Below, piece by piece: positions 27,513 to 35,753 of a stretch of 48,723 nucleotides of DNA. The DNA is taken from contig CARCZS010000021.1 in NCBI GenBank assembly GCA_948956705.1, forward strand, positions 1 to 48,723. Reading direction: 5' to 3'. How positions within the stretch are numbered: the stretch's first letter is position 1; the number at the start of each line of letters is the position of its first letter. A model generated the notes under the pieces. It had not been told where the DNA came from. It did not search any database and saw only the letters and a program-made list of their open reading frames with translations. The DNA is from an uncultured Phocaeicola sp. (GTDB lineage Bacteria; Bacteroidota; Bacteroidia; Bacteroidales; Bacteroidaceae). The translations under genes were made by a program, and so were the position numbers.

Positions 27513-28524
27513 AGCTTTTTATTATTTTAGGTATTAACAGGCTGAATTCACTGAATTCCCCTTCTATACTGTTAATATATACTCTTCCCTCGTGGGCTTC
27601 CATTACCTGATAAACATAGTTCAACCCTAGTCCGAATCCTGAAGGGCCTCCTTTTCGGGTTCGTTTGATGGCCGATGCACGCTCAAACTTCTCGAAAATC
27701 TTCTTTTGGTCTTTTTGCGAGATTCCAATACCATTGTCGTATATGTTGATAATGTCATGGTTGGCATCACTTGATGAACTGATGTTTATCTTTACCGATT
27801 CTTTGGAATATTTTATGGCATTGTCTATCAGATTACTGATTGCTTCCTTCAGAAACTCTTCGTCGGCATATACCTTTTCTGTTTTTAAGTCTGTAGTAAA
27901 ATGGATTGTTTTTTCAGTTTTTATGGTAAACTTTTCAATTAAGTCTCCTATCATGGGAGATAATGAAACTTCTTTTTTGTTCATCTCCAGTTTGTGTTGT
28001 TCCAGTTTCGCCAGCGTCAGCACTTTGTTAGAAAGAGCCAACAAATGTTCTAGTTCATTTTCCACAATAGTAAAATAATGGTTCTTTATTTCCGGTTTGT
28101 CATCCAGCTTTCCGCTATGTAGCCTGCTGGCACACATGATGGCAGAACTGATGGGCGTCTTCATGTCATGAATCATGGCGTAGGAGAAATCTTCTTTCAG
28201 CCGGGCTATTTTCCTTTCTGTGATGATGATTTTTATTTGATAAAACAATCCGATGAAAGCGGATACTACCATAACCGCTGTAGTCAGCAACAAGATTCCC
28301 ATGCGTGCAAATATGCTCCAATGTGGATTCACCAATATCATTTGTACAGCTTGTGATAGGTCTGTGCGGATAGGAATTTCCTTAGAGTGAATGGCATTCC
28401 ATAGACAAAAGTTTCCTTCTTTGCTTTGTTGAAGCACTTCTCCGGTTTTCGGATTGATAAGGTTCAATATGAAATCGCTGCTTATTTTATGCTCTAAGAG
28501 CAGAGTGGAAGCGATGGAATCCAC
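27505..28524 (-). pseudogene. sensor histidine kinase, C-terminal part (separated by a frameshift)
   Basis: 339 residues from a GTG at 28524. It contains the end of a periplasmic sensor domain, a second membrane segment at about 72-100, HisKA with phospho-acceptor H119 in AMIHDMKTPIS, and an intact ATPase domain (NLIDNAIKYS, DNGIGI, GFGLGLNYV). The frame is open upstream of the GTG and reads ISIED just before it, overlapping the end of the N-terminal fragment in another frame. A -1 shift would join the two. If translated alone from the GTG it would lack the first membrane segment. Confidence 0.8.
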
Positions 28525-28547
28525 GTCTTCTATAGAGATATAATAAC

Positions 28548-28808
28548 CTATTCTTCTAAATAAGTGATTTCGGGGATGCTGTCTTTTGTTTCTTTTTCTT
28601 GTTTCCCTTCTATACTAGTTCCTTTAGGAGTTGTATGAAAGCGTTTTAACGCTTCTTCTTCTATTGCCTCATATAGAATTTGGTCTGTTTCTTCACATAT
28701 ATTATCTCTGATAAGAACATAAGTATTGCATAACCATATAAATTGCAGTGCTAATATGGAGGTTAAGCTTATAGCAGTGATTATTTTCAAGTACTTAGTC
28801 TTTATCAT
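28548..28808 (-). pseudogene. sensor histidine kinase, N-terminal fragment (membrane anchor and part of sensor)
   Basis: Reading from the ATG at 28808 (MIKTKYLKII), the fragment has one membrane segment at about 8-30, then about 55 residues of a charged periplasmic region ending ITYLEE before a TAG. It continues into the kinase fragment downstream only after a one-base shift near 28548-28556. Together the two pieces give a normal two-membrane-segment kinase of about 430 residues. An assembly or sequencing error is possible. Confidence 0.75.
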
Positions 28809-28840
28809 GTAGCAAATATAATAACTTATTCTTAAAATCG

Positions 28841-28887
28841 GATAACATTCTGATAACATATTATTATAAAATTTCCTATTATGTTTG
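28841..28887 (+). promoter_or_regulatory. regulon promoter 1 (before the first peptide gene)
   Basis: GATAACATTCT-GATAACA direct repeat (28841-28858), 11-bp period, then exactly 21 nt, then the -7 element TATGTTTG (28880-28887). It drives the peptide gene at 28933 and lies in the divergent spacer with the kinase gene, so it could also affect the kinase/regulator operon. No -33 TTTG is present; the repeats take its place. Confidence 0.75.
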
Positions 28888-28932
28888 CAACATCAAACTA
28901 AAACTCATACATATAATTAAAAATATAGTATT

Positions 28933-29067
28933 ATGGAAAAAATAATAGTAACATTAAGCAGTGAAGAACAAACTTCTATTTATGGAGGAGAAATAAAAAA
29001 TATCAAATGGAATAATGAAGAAGAGAAAAAGGCAGAAACTTATTATTATATATGGACAAACAATTAA
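28933..29067 (+). CDS. double-glycine leader peptide 1 (44 aa)
   Basis: The leader MEKIIVTLSSEEQTSIYGG ends in GG at residues 18-19 with the hydrophobic/acidic pattern read by C39 peptidases. The predicted mature part is 25 residues, acidic and lysine-rich with a YYYIW run and no cysteine. The stop codon overlaps the first TAACA repeat of regulon promoter 2. It is the first gene behind regulon promoter 1. Function as bacteriocin or signal is unknown; processing by the C39 transporter at 32096 is inferred. Confidence 0.7.
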   Translation: MEKIIVTLSSEEQTSIYGGEIKNIKWNNEEEKKAETYYYIWTNN

Positions 29068-29120
29068 CATAAAGATAACAATTCAATAACAAAGAGCTAG
29101 AAAAAGACAGCTTATCTTTG
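29065..29120 (+). promoter_or_regulatory. regulon promoter 2
   Basis: Three TAACA words at 29065, 29076 and 29087, exactly 11 bp apart, then 21 nt, then the -7 element TATCTTTG (29113-29120). The first repeat overlaps the stop codon of peptide 1. It drives the genes from 29148 onward. Confidence 0.78.
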
Positions 29121-29147
29121 TTGCATTAAAACAAACACGAAAGAGAG

Positions 29148-29264
29148 ATGGGAAAAACGAGTATAAACGAACAAGCTCAGGAAGGGAAACGGATGAATGG
29201 TATACCTCATCTTTTTGCTCACCGCTTGTTCAGACGAAGAATAAGGGACTGCCCGAGTCTATAA
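29148..29264 (+). CDS. small ORF, possibly a degenerate leader peptide (38 aa)
   Basis: First open frame behind regulon promoter 2. It reads INEQAQEGKRMNGIPHLF, which loosely resembles the NLNEIQDMNGGIPGLVW region of the peptide at 29658 but has one Gly where GG is needed. The C-terminal part is basic (HRLFRRRIRD). An 8-bp inverted repeat (GAACAAGC 29169-29176, GCTTGTTC 29224-29231) spans it, so it may instead be a structured leader RNA. Weak call. Confidence 0.3.
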   Translation: MGKTSINEQAQEGKRMNGIPHLFAHRLFRRRIRDCPSL

Positions 29265-29313
29265 ATAAGGGAAATAATAACACAAACACAAAACACGATG
29301 AAAATTTAATAAA

Positions 29314-29436
29314 ATGGAAATGCTGACGTTAGCAGAATGTATGAATATTTATGGCGGATGCTACATTTACAGTAGCAGTACTAGTCTGACTAGTGTATTT
29401 GTAGTGCTCAGCCGTTTTAGAGAGTTATTTTTTTAG
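29314..29436 (+). CDS. double-glycine leader peptide 2 (40 aa)
   Basis: The leader MEMLTLAECMNIYGG has GG at 14-15. The predicted mature part is 25 residues, starting with Cys, rich in Ser/Thr and ending hydrophobic and basic (VFVVLSRFRELFF). It lies between peptide genes on the same strand and shares the IYGG end with peptide 1. Too short for routine gene finders. Function unknown. Confidence 0.65.
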   Translation: MEMLTLAECMNIYGGCYIYSSSTSLTSVFVVLSRFRELFF

Positions 29437-29464
29437 TATATAACAACAAAACACAAAATGAAGT

Positions 29465-29611
29465 ATGAAAAAGAATGATTATTGTATGGTGAAACCACTC
29501 AGTGGTGAGGAACATGTACAGGTCTCGGGAGGTTATGTGCCTCCTACGGAGGAACAGATGGAAGAACTTCGTAAAATATATGGGCCATTAGCAGATCTTA
29601 TTTGCTGGTAG
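29465..29611 (+). CDS. double-glycine leader peptide 3 (48 aa)
   Basis: Leader of 23 residues ending HVQVSGG. The predicted mature part is 25 residues: YVPPTEEQMEELRKIYGPLA followed by a DLICW end. It is acidic with a possible amphipathic helix and one cysteine. Peptides 1, 2 and 3 are all predicted to mature to 25 residues despite unrelated sequences. Secretion by the downstream C39 exporter is inferred. Confidence 0.65.
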   Translation: MKKNDYCMVKPLSGEEHVQVSGGYVPPTEEQMEELRKIYGPLADLICW

Positions 29612-29657
29612 CTTCTATACAAACACAATTTTATTAACTAATTAGAAAATTACTATT

Positions 29658-29834
29658 ATGAAAAGTTTAGAAAACAATGTTTTGATGCAGGAAATGAATT
29701 TGAATGAGATACAAGATATGAATGGTGGAATACCAGGATTAGTATGGTTAGCTATTGGTGTATTAGTCAGTGAAGCACTAGATAGAAATGCTGGAAATGA
29801 TTTTATGGATGGTTGGAATGCTGCAAAAAAATAA
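29658..29834 (+). CDS. double-glycine leader peptide 4, class II bacteriocin-like (58 aa)
   Basis: The leader has the classic pattern L-x-x-M-N-L-N-E-I-Q-D-M-N-G-G with GG at 23-24. The mature part of about 34 residues has a hydrophobic helix (IPGLVWLAIGVLVSEALD) and a polar end with DGWNAAKK. This is the layout of membrane-active class II bacteriocins. Its core resembles that of the next peptide, so the two could be a two-component pair. Confidence 0.75.
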   Translation: MKSLENNVLMQEMNLNEIQDMNGGIPGLVWLAIGVLVSEALDRNAGNDFMDGWNAAKK

Positions 29835-29859
29835 TAAATAATTTTGAAATATATAAAAT

Positions 29860-30063
29860 ATGAAAAATCAAATAATACCAAATAAAGAACTTATTTCTAT
29901 TATGGATATTTCTGATTGCAGAATGATTGCTGGTGGAACATGGTTATCATACTTGGTCGGATATGTACTTAGCGCATTAGATAATAATGTACAAAGTTCT
30001 GATGAAACAAGATACGGTGGTACATATCTTGAAAGTAATTGTGGACATTCTTCTATCATGTAA
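29860..30063 (+). CDS. double-glycine leader peptide 5, bacteriocin-like (67 aa)
   Basis: Leader of 26 residues (ELISIMDISDCRMIAGG end). The mature part of about 41 residues begins with a hydrophobic helix, TWLSYLVGYVLSALDNN, similar to WLAIGVLVSEALDRN in the preceding peptide, then a polar tail with an internal YGG and one Cys. It starts 25 nt after the preceding stop. A repeat element follows at 30154. Confidence 0.75.
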   Translation: MKNQIIPNKELISIMDISDCRMIAGGTWLSYLVGYVLSALDNNVQSSDETRYGGTYLESNCGHSSIM

Positions 30064-30153
30064 CTATATTAATATGTTCCATGATAGATTGTAATTTAAA
30101 TCATAATAGTGAGATAAGATTTTAATACTCAATATTATTGATGTAATATCTTA

Positions 30154-30298
30154 GAGAGGGTGTCAAAATGTTGATAATGCTATCATTTTGCTCTGTTATT
30201 CTGATATTCTGAGCTTTTGCAAAAAAGTAAATGCAAACAGTTCCTTCACTTTGTTCAGGATGACAAAGTGATAGGTTATTTAGTTTTGACACATTCTC
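30154..30298. repeat. MITE-like repeat, copy C (145 bp)
   Basis: Ends GAGAGGGTGTCAAAA and (inverted) GAGAATGTGTCAAAA form terminal inverted repeats. The inner left end TGATAATGCTATCATTTTG and inner right end TTTAGTTTTGACACA match copy D at 39380-39530, while the centres differ. No coding capacity. It is inserted between the last peptide gene and the small membrane protein gene. Confidence 0.7.
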
Positions 30299-30357
30299 TT
30301 TTCACTATATATTAAGTATTAAAATTTGAAATATGTAATAATTGAAATACATAAAAT

Positions 30358-30669
30358 ATGAAAAGTAAAAATTATATTGGAATATGTGTGTCTTTAATAT
30401 TTATTATAATAATGTTTATATTAAGGTTTTGGACTGATATTGACAGTTCATTTTATATCCTATTTTTTTTCCCTTCTATAATAGTCTTTCCATATAGCGA
30501 CAAAACTTTTATCTACAGAATTATTTATATAATTATGTGCATGTTATTACTTTTTGTCATTTGGAGGTATTATAGTGTACAAGATTTAATTGTATCTTTC
30601 AGTGGGGGTGCTTTTGCTCTTGTTGGCTCTTCTGTCCTAGCTTCTTTACTTAAAAAAATATCTAAATAA
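30358..30669 (+). CDS. small membrane protein, candidate immunity protein
   Basis: 103 residues with three or four hydrophobic segments (about 6-22, 30-46, 52-70, and a weaker one at 78-96) and a basic end LLKKISK. No family was recognised. Its position right after the bacteriocin-like genes fits a self-protection protein, as small multi-span proteins often do this next to class II bacteriocins; this is inference only. It has no promoter of the regulon type directly upstream. Confidence 0.6.
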   Translation: MKSKNYIGICVSLIFIIIMFILRFWTDIDSSFYILFFFPSIIVFPYSDKTFIYRIIYIIMCMLLLFVIWRYYSVQDLIVSFSGGAFALVGSSVLASLLKKISK

Positions 30670-30829
30670 AATTTCCCATAATTCCTTATAATAGGAAGTA
30701 GCATTATCTTTCTGAATAATTTTAGTTTGATAAAGCAGTTGGGAATGGATGGCGATAGAATATAAATGTACAGTGAAAGCAGAATAGAGAATTATAAGAA
30801 TTATGTATCATGTTTTATGGATAAATAAT
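30670..30829. other. spacer before regulon promoter 3
   Basis: AT-rich, with only very short frames (under 10 codons). A TATCTTTC near 30706 resembles a -7 element but leads to no gene. It may be a decayed peptide gene. Confidence 0.35.
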
Positions 30830-30885
30830 TAACCTAATGATAACAATCCGATAACACATTTCCTTTTTCTTTCCTTTTACTTTTG
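30830..30885 (+). promoter_or_regulatory. regulon promoter 3 (before the export genes)
   Basis: TAACC, TAACA and TAACA at 30830, 30841 and 30852 (11-bp period; the last two inside GATAACAATCCGATAACA), then exactly 21 nt to the -7 element TACTTTTG (30878-30885). It drives the HlyD/ABC/TolC operon. Confidence 0.8.
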
Positions 30886-30914
30886 CGGTATAAATCAGTA
30901 AAAGTAGAAATGTT

Positions 30915-32081
30915 ATGTTATTACCAAACGAATGGATAGAGAACAGTATTGAAACATACATCTATCAACACACCACAAAATCCCAGATTATCTATTGGGT
31001 GGTATTGGCTGCCGTTGCTGCCGCTATTATTGCATTGCCTTTTATCTATGTAGACATTTCCGTGCAGGGAAGTGGGGTAGTGAGGCCGGTGACTGAAAAA
31101 ACCGAAATAAAATCGGCTATAACAGAATTGGTAGATTCTGTCTATGTACGCGAAGGCGACCGGGTAAACAAAGGAGATGTCCTTCTTCGCTTTCGTACCA
31201 ATAATTCCGATTATAAAATAAATTATCAGACTAATCGTCTGAATGATTATCAAGCACATTTGGCAGATTTAGCTTATCTGGCAAAAGGTGAATGCCCTGT
31301 GGTGTTCCATTCTCCGGTTCGTCAGCAGGAATATACCTATTTTATCAAAAAGAAAAAAGAACTGGAAACCTCTTTGGCGCAGGCGGAAAAAGAATATATG
31401 CGCAATAAAAACCTGTTTGATAAGAAGGTGATTTCAGAAGAAGAATATGATAAATATTATTTCCAGTATCAGAGCCAGCAAAATGAACTGGCTTCATTGA
31501 TACAAAGCCAGTTGAGTACGTGGCAGGCAGATATGAATACCTATCGTAATTCCCGTAGCGAAATGAATACCACCTTACAACAGGAGTTGAAAGATAAAGA
31601 GCTTTATATAGTCCGTAGTCCGGTAAGCGGAACTATTGATCAGTTTTCGGGCATATACAGGGGAAGCAGCATACAGGCAGGGCAGTCATTGGCAGTGGTC
31701 AGTCCCGATTCTACCCTGTGTATGGAGATATATGTCACACCCAGGAATATAGGTTTTATGAATATCGGGATGCCGGTAAATGTACAGGTGGAATCATTTA
31801 ATTATAATGAATGGGGAACATTAGCCGGAAAAGTAACAGAGATTTCATCGGATTTCTTGACGGACAGTCAAGGGAATTCATTCTATAAAGTGAAATGCCG
31901 GATGGAACGTAACTATCTGATGTTGAAAAGCGGACAAAAAGGAGTCTTGAAAAAAGGTATGACCGTCAGTGCTCATTTTATGATAACCCGGCGCTCATTG
32001 TTTGATTTATTGTATCAGAAGATAGACGATTGGGCAAATCCCAAGCAATATGAGAATAAAACAATGATGGCTAAATTTTAA
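30915..32081 (+). CDS. HlyD-family periplasmic adaptor of a peptide exporter
   Basis: 388 residues. One membrane segment at about 25-47, then a lipoyl-like beta half (VYVREGDRVNKGDVLLRF), a long coiled-coil hairpin at about 130-230, and the returning lipoyl half (VRSPVSGTIDQFSGIYRG). It bridges the inner-membrane transporter to the outer-membrane channel. It is the first gene of the export operon, 14 nt before the C39 ABC transporter gene. Confidence 0.93.
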   Translation: MLLPNEWIENSIETYIYQHTTKSQIIYWVVLAAVAAAIIALPFIYVDISVQGSGVVRPVTEKTEIKSAITELVDSVYVREGDRVNKGDVLLRFRTNNSDYKINYQTNRLNDYQAHLADLAYLAKGECPVVFHSPVRQQEYTYFIKKKKELETSLAQAEKEYMRNKNLFDKKVISEEEYDKYYFQYQSQQNELASLIQSQLSTWQADMNTYRNSRSEMNTTLQQELKDKELYIVRSPVSGTIDQFSGIYRGSSIQAGQSLAVVSPDSTLCMEIYVTPRNIGFMNIGMPVNVQVESFNYNEWGTLAGKVTEISSDFLTDSQGNSFYKVKCRMERNYLMLKSGQKGVLKKGMTVSAHFMITRRSLFDLLYQKIDDWANPKQYENKTMMAKF

Positions 32082-32095
32082 AACACGAATACAAG

Positions 32096-34264
32096 ATGAA
32101 AAAAGGAGTTAAAATAAAACAGTTTGATATTACAGATTGTGGAGCGGCTTGTCTGGCTTCCGTATGTGCCTATTATGGTTTGCAATTTCCCATTGCACGT
32201 ATTCGCCAATATGCGTTTACCGACCAAAAAGGAACAAATATATTGGGATTGATAGAGGCTGCCAATAAGTTGGGCTTGTCAGCTAAAGGAGTGCGGGCTA
32301 AGTTTGAGGCATTGTATATTGTTCCTAAACCTGTTATTGCCCATGTTATAGTACACGAGCAGCTTCAGCATTTTGTAGTGATATATAAGGTGGAGAAAAA
32401 GAAAGAATACATAGAATATATGGATCCGGGTGACGGGCGGATGCATCGCGTCACCAATCAGGAATTTGAGAAAATGTGGACCGGTGTACTGGTGTTATTG
32501 GAACCGGAAGAAACTTTCAAGACCGGAAATATGAAGACCGGTATGACGAAGAAATTCTTCTCACTGCTAGCTCCGCATAAAAGTGTGATGCTGCAAGCCG
32601 TGTTTGGTGCGCTTATTTATAGTATCTTGGGATTATCCACTTCCATTTATGTAGGTAAAATTACAGATTATGTGCTGGTAGACAAGAATATCAATTTACT
32701 CAATCTCATGGGAGTGATCATGCTGGTCATCCTGCTATTGCGGACTTTTATCGGAGCAATGAAAAGTATTCTGGCTTTAAAGACCGGACAACGGATTGAT
32801 GCGGCATTGATTTTAGGATATTATAAGCATCTGCTGACTTTGCCTCAGCAATTCTTTGATACGATGCGCGTAGGTGAAATTATTTCACGCGTCAATGATG
32901 CAGTGAAAATCCGTAATTTTATCAATAATGTTTCGTTGGATCTGGTGGTTAATATCATGATTCTTGTCTTCTCTGTGTGCCTTATGTTCGTTTATTCCTG
33001 GGAATTGGCATTGATTACATTAGTGTCTGCCCCCTTATTCCTGCTTATTTTCTGGGGATTTAATAAATTGAACCGGAAATATCAGCGCGGTATTATGGAA
33101 AGTAGCGCCGATTTGGAAGCGCAGTTGGTGGAATCTCTTAATTCCATTTCTACTATCAAACGATTCGGTATAGAAGAATATGCTAATTTGAAGACGGAAA
33201 CTCGTTTTGTACATTTATTGAAGAATACGTATCGCAGTATATATGGTTCCATTATGGCGCAAGGCGGTATTCAGTTTGTATCTACCGGCATTACGATTGC
33301 CATTCTTTGGTTAGGAAGTATTTTGGTGGTCGATCAGGAATTGACACCGGGTGCTCTGATGGTGTTTTATTCCTTGGTTGGTTATGTAATTTCTCCTATC
33401 GGCTCGCTGATTTCTTCCAATCAGACTATTCAGGATGCACTGATTGCCGCCGACCGCTTATTCCAGATTATGGACTTGGAACGCGAACAGGATAATAATC
33501 AAAAGATAATATTAGAACCGGATATGGTGGGCGATATTACGTTTGAGAATGTTTCGTTTCGCTATGGTTCGCGCAAGGATGTGTTCAAGGAATTGAGCTT
33601 GAAGATAGAAAAGGGGAAGACCACTGCCATAGTGGGAGAAAGCGGGTCGGGCAAGACGACTTTGATTTCGTTGTTACAGCATATTTATCCTATACAGGAG
33701 GGTCGCATTCGCATAGGCGATTATGATATTGCGCAAATAGACAACCGCAGCCTTCGTCGTCGGGTGGGAACAGTACCTCAACAGATTGAATTATTTGCCG
33801 GCAGCATTGCAGAGAATATAGCGGTAGGCGACTTGCATCCGGACATGAAGAAAATTGTAGATTTGACAGAACAACTTGGCTTGAAGGACTTTATAGATGG
33901 TTTGCCTAAGGACTACCGGACTTATATCGGCGAACATGGTGCATCCTTATCGGGTGGCGAGCGGCAGAGACTTGCCATAGCGCGCGCTTTATATAAAGAA
34001 CCGGAGATACTTATTTTTGATGAGGCGACCTCTTCGCTTGATTCTATTTCCGAGCACTATGTAAAGCGGACGCTGGATGCACTGGCACGGAAGGGGAAAA
34101 CGATTATCGTGATTGCTCATCGGTTGAGTACAGTGAAGAATGCTGATAAGATTGTGGTGATTGATAAGGGGCAAGTAGTCGAGGCAGGTACTCATGAAGA
34201 ATTGTTCAATTCGAATGGGATGTATCATCGTTTATGGAAGGAACAGTTTGATGAAATAGGTTAA
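32096..34264 (+). CDS. C39-peptidase-containing ABC transporter (PCAT) for double-glycine peptides
   Basis: 722 residues. N-terminal C39 peptidase with oxyanion Gln9, catalytic Cys15 (QFDITDCGAAC), His92 and Asp110, all present, so it should cut leaders after GG. Six membrane segments at about 160-430, then the ATPase with Walker A GESGSGKTT, signature LSGGERQRLAIARAL and Walker B ILIFDEATSSLD. It is expected to cleave and export the peptides encoded at 28933-30063. Three nucleotides separate it from the TolC gene. Confidence 0.95.
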   Translation: MKKGVKIKQFDITDCGAACLASVCAYYGLQFPIARIRQYAFTDQKGTNILGLIEAANKLGLSAKGVRAKFEALYIVPKPVIAHVIVHEQLQHFVVIYKVEKKKEYIEYMDPGDGRMHRVTNQEFEKMWTGVLVLLEPEETFKTGNMKTGMTKKFFSLLAPHKSVMLQAVFGALIYSILGLSTSIYVGKITDYVLVDKNINLLNLMGVIMLVILLLRTFIGAMKSILALKTGQRIDAALILGYYKHLLTLPQQFFDTMRVGEIISRVNDAVKIRNFINNVSLDLVVNIMILVFSVCLMFVYSWELALITLVSAPLFLLIFWGFNKLNRKYQRGIMESSADLEAQLVESLNSISTIKRFGIEEYANLKTETRFVHLLKNTYRSIYGSIMAQGGIQFVSTGITIAILWLGSILVVDQELTPGALMVFYSLVGYVISPIGSLISSNQTIQDALIAADRLFQIMDLEREQDNNQKIILEPDMVGDITFENVSFRYGSRKDVFKELSLKIEKGKTTAIVGESGSGKTTLISLLQHIYPIQEGRIRIGDYDIAQIDNRSLRRRVGTVPQQIELFAGSIAENIAVGDLHPDMKKIVDLTEQLGLKDFIDGLPKDYRTYIGEHGASLSGGERQRLAIARALYKEPEILIFDEATSSLDSISEHYVKRTLDALARKGKTIIVIAHRLSTVKNADKIVVIDKGQVVEAGTHEELFNSNGMYHRLWKEQFDEIG

Positions 34265-34267
34265 AGA

Positions 34268-35614
34268 ATGGACAGTATGAAAAAATTAATAGTTGCAGCT
34301 GTTGTAGCCATCGCATTTATAGCAAATATGCAAGCACAAAATAAAAAGTGGAGTCTCAAAGAATGTATAGATTATGCCATACTGCACAATATAGAGGTGA
34401 AGCAGAGCCAAAACCGGATTAAAAGTTTGAGAGTAGAGAGAAATACGTTGAAGAACAGTTTTCTACCCGACCTGAATGTAGGAGCTTCACAACGTTTTTC
34501 TTTTGGCAGGGCTTTGAATCAGGATAATACGTATGAAGATAGCAACATACAAAATTCTTCTTTCTCCGTCAGTACCGAAATGCCTCTTTTTACCGGATTC
34601 AAAACAAGTGCATCCATTTCTCGAAATAAATTCGATATATTGGCGGCTGAGGCAAATAAGGAATTGATAAAAAACAACTTGTCACTCAATGTAACCAACT
34701 ATTATTTTCAGATACTGTTGAATAAAGAAATCTATCGTATCGCTCAAGAACAAATCCGGTTGACAAAAGAACAAGAAAGCAGGACACGGATTCTGATAGA
34801 GAATGGAAAAGTTCCGCAGTCTCAATTATATGATGTGAAAGCTCAATTGGCTGATGATGAACTGGTGGCTACTGAAGCCAGGAACTCGCTGCGGCTTTCT
34901 TTTCTTGACTTGATGCAATTGATGGAGTTGAAGGGTGAGGAGTATTTTGATGTAGATTCTTTGGATGAAAGTATAGTTTCTATGGAATCTGTCACTCCTG
35001 AGGGGATTTATGCTTCGGCATTAAGCTGTATGCCTCAGATAAAGCAAGCTCATTATTCTTTGCAGAGTAAAGTGAAAAGTATAAAAGTTGCCAAGTCGGG
35101 ATATTACCCGCAGCTTTTTTGGGGTGCCGGAATCAATACCGGTTACTATTATTCTCGTGGTGCAATGAATCCGTCTTTTCATCAGCAGTTTAAAAACAAT
35201 ATGCAGAAAAGCGTTTATTTCACATTAAGCGTCCCTCTTTTTGACCGCTTCTCTACCAGGAATCAGGTAAAAATGGCGCGTTTGGAAGAGAATAATGCCC
35301 GCTTGTCATTGGAAAATGAAAAGAAAAGCCTTTATAAGGATATTGAGAAAGCGTATATGGATGCGCTGGCAGCTTTTGAGAAATACGAATCTACTACCAA
35401 AGCGGTAGCTGCCAATCGGGAGGCGCATCGGTATGCGTTAGAGAAGTATATGGCTGGAAAGTCGACTGTATATGAGTATAATGAGATAAAAATGAAATTG
35501 GCAGATGCGTTGTCCCAACAATCACAAGCTAAATATACCTATTTACTGAAAGAACGGATATTGGCATTTTATTCATGCCACTCTTTAGCGAACTTAGAAA
35601 CTGTTTTGAATTAG
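34268..35614 (+). CDS. TolC-family outer-membrane channel
   Basis: 448 residues. Signal peptide ending in ANMQAQ, then the repeated OEP fold: WSLKECIDYAILHNIEVKQSQ start motif, two long helical hairpins and strands such as FTLSVPLFDRFSTRNQV. With the adaptor and PCAT it completes a tripartite type I exporter across both membranes. It is the last gene of the operon. Confidence 0.93.
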   Translation: MDSMKKLIVAAVVAIAFIANMQAQNKKWSLKECIDYAILHNIEVKQSQNRIKSLRVERNTLKNSFLPDLNVGASQRFSFGRALNQDNTYEDSNIQNSSFSVSTEMPLFTGFKTSASISRNKFDILAAEANKELIKNNLSLNVTNYYFQILLNKEIYRIAQEQIRLTKEQESRTRILIENGKVPQSQLYDVKAQLADDELVATEARNSLRLSFLDLMQLMELKGEEYFDVDSLDESIVSMESVTPEGIYASALSCMPQIKQAHYSLQSKVKSIKVAKSGYYPQLFWGAGINTGYYYSRGAMNPSFHQQFKNNMQKSVYFTLSVPLFDRFSTRNQVKMARLEENNARLSLENEKKSLYKDIEKAYMDALAAFEKYESTTKAVAANREAHRYALEKYMAGKSTVYEYNEIKMKLADALSQQSQAKYTYLLKERILAFYSCHSLANLETVLN

Positions 35615-35649
35615 CAACATCAAAGTCCCAAGTTCTATAGACACACAAT

Positions 35650-35705
35650 TAACATAAAGATAACAATCCAATAACACAGAGTTTGGGAAGAGCGATTTAC
35701 CTTTG
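35650..35705 (+). promoter_or_regulatory. regulon promoter 4 (before the 35754 gene pair)
   Basis: TAACA at 35650, 35661 and 35672, 11 bp apart, then exactly 21 nt to the -7 element TACCTTTG (35698-35705). It is almost identical to promoter 2 over more than 25 bp. Confidence 0.8.
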
Positions 35706-35753
35706 TGATATTAACATAAATACAATTTACCAACTAATTAAAAACTTATAGGT

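Noticed and set aside
28813..28820. TATATTTG on the minus strand as the kinase promoter
   Set aside because: Good consensus match, but it is only 4 nt before the start codon and would need a leaderless transcript, so it was not listed as a feature.
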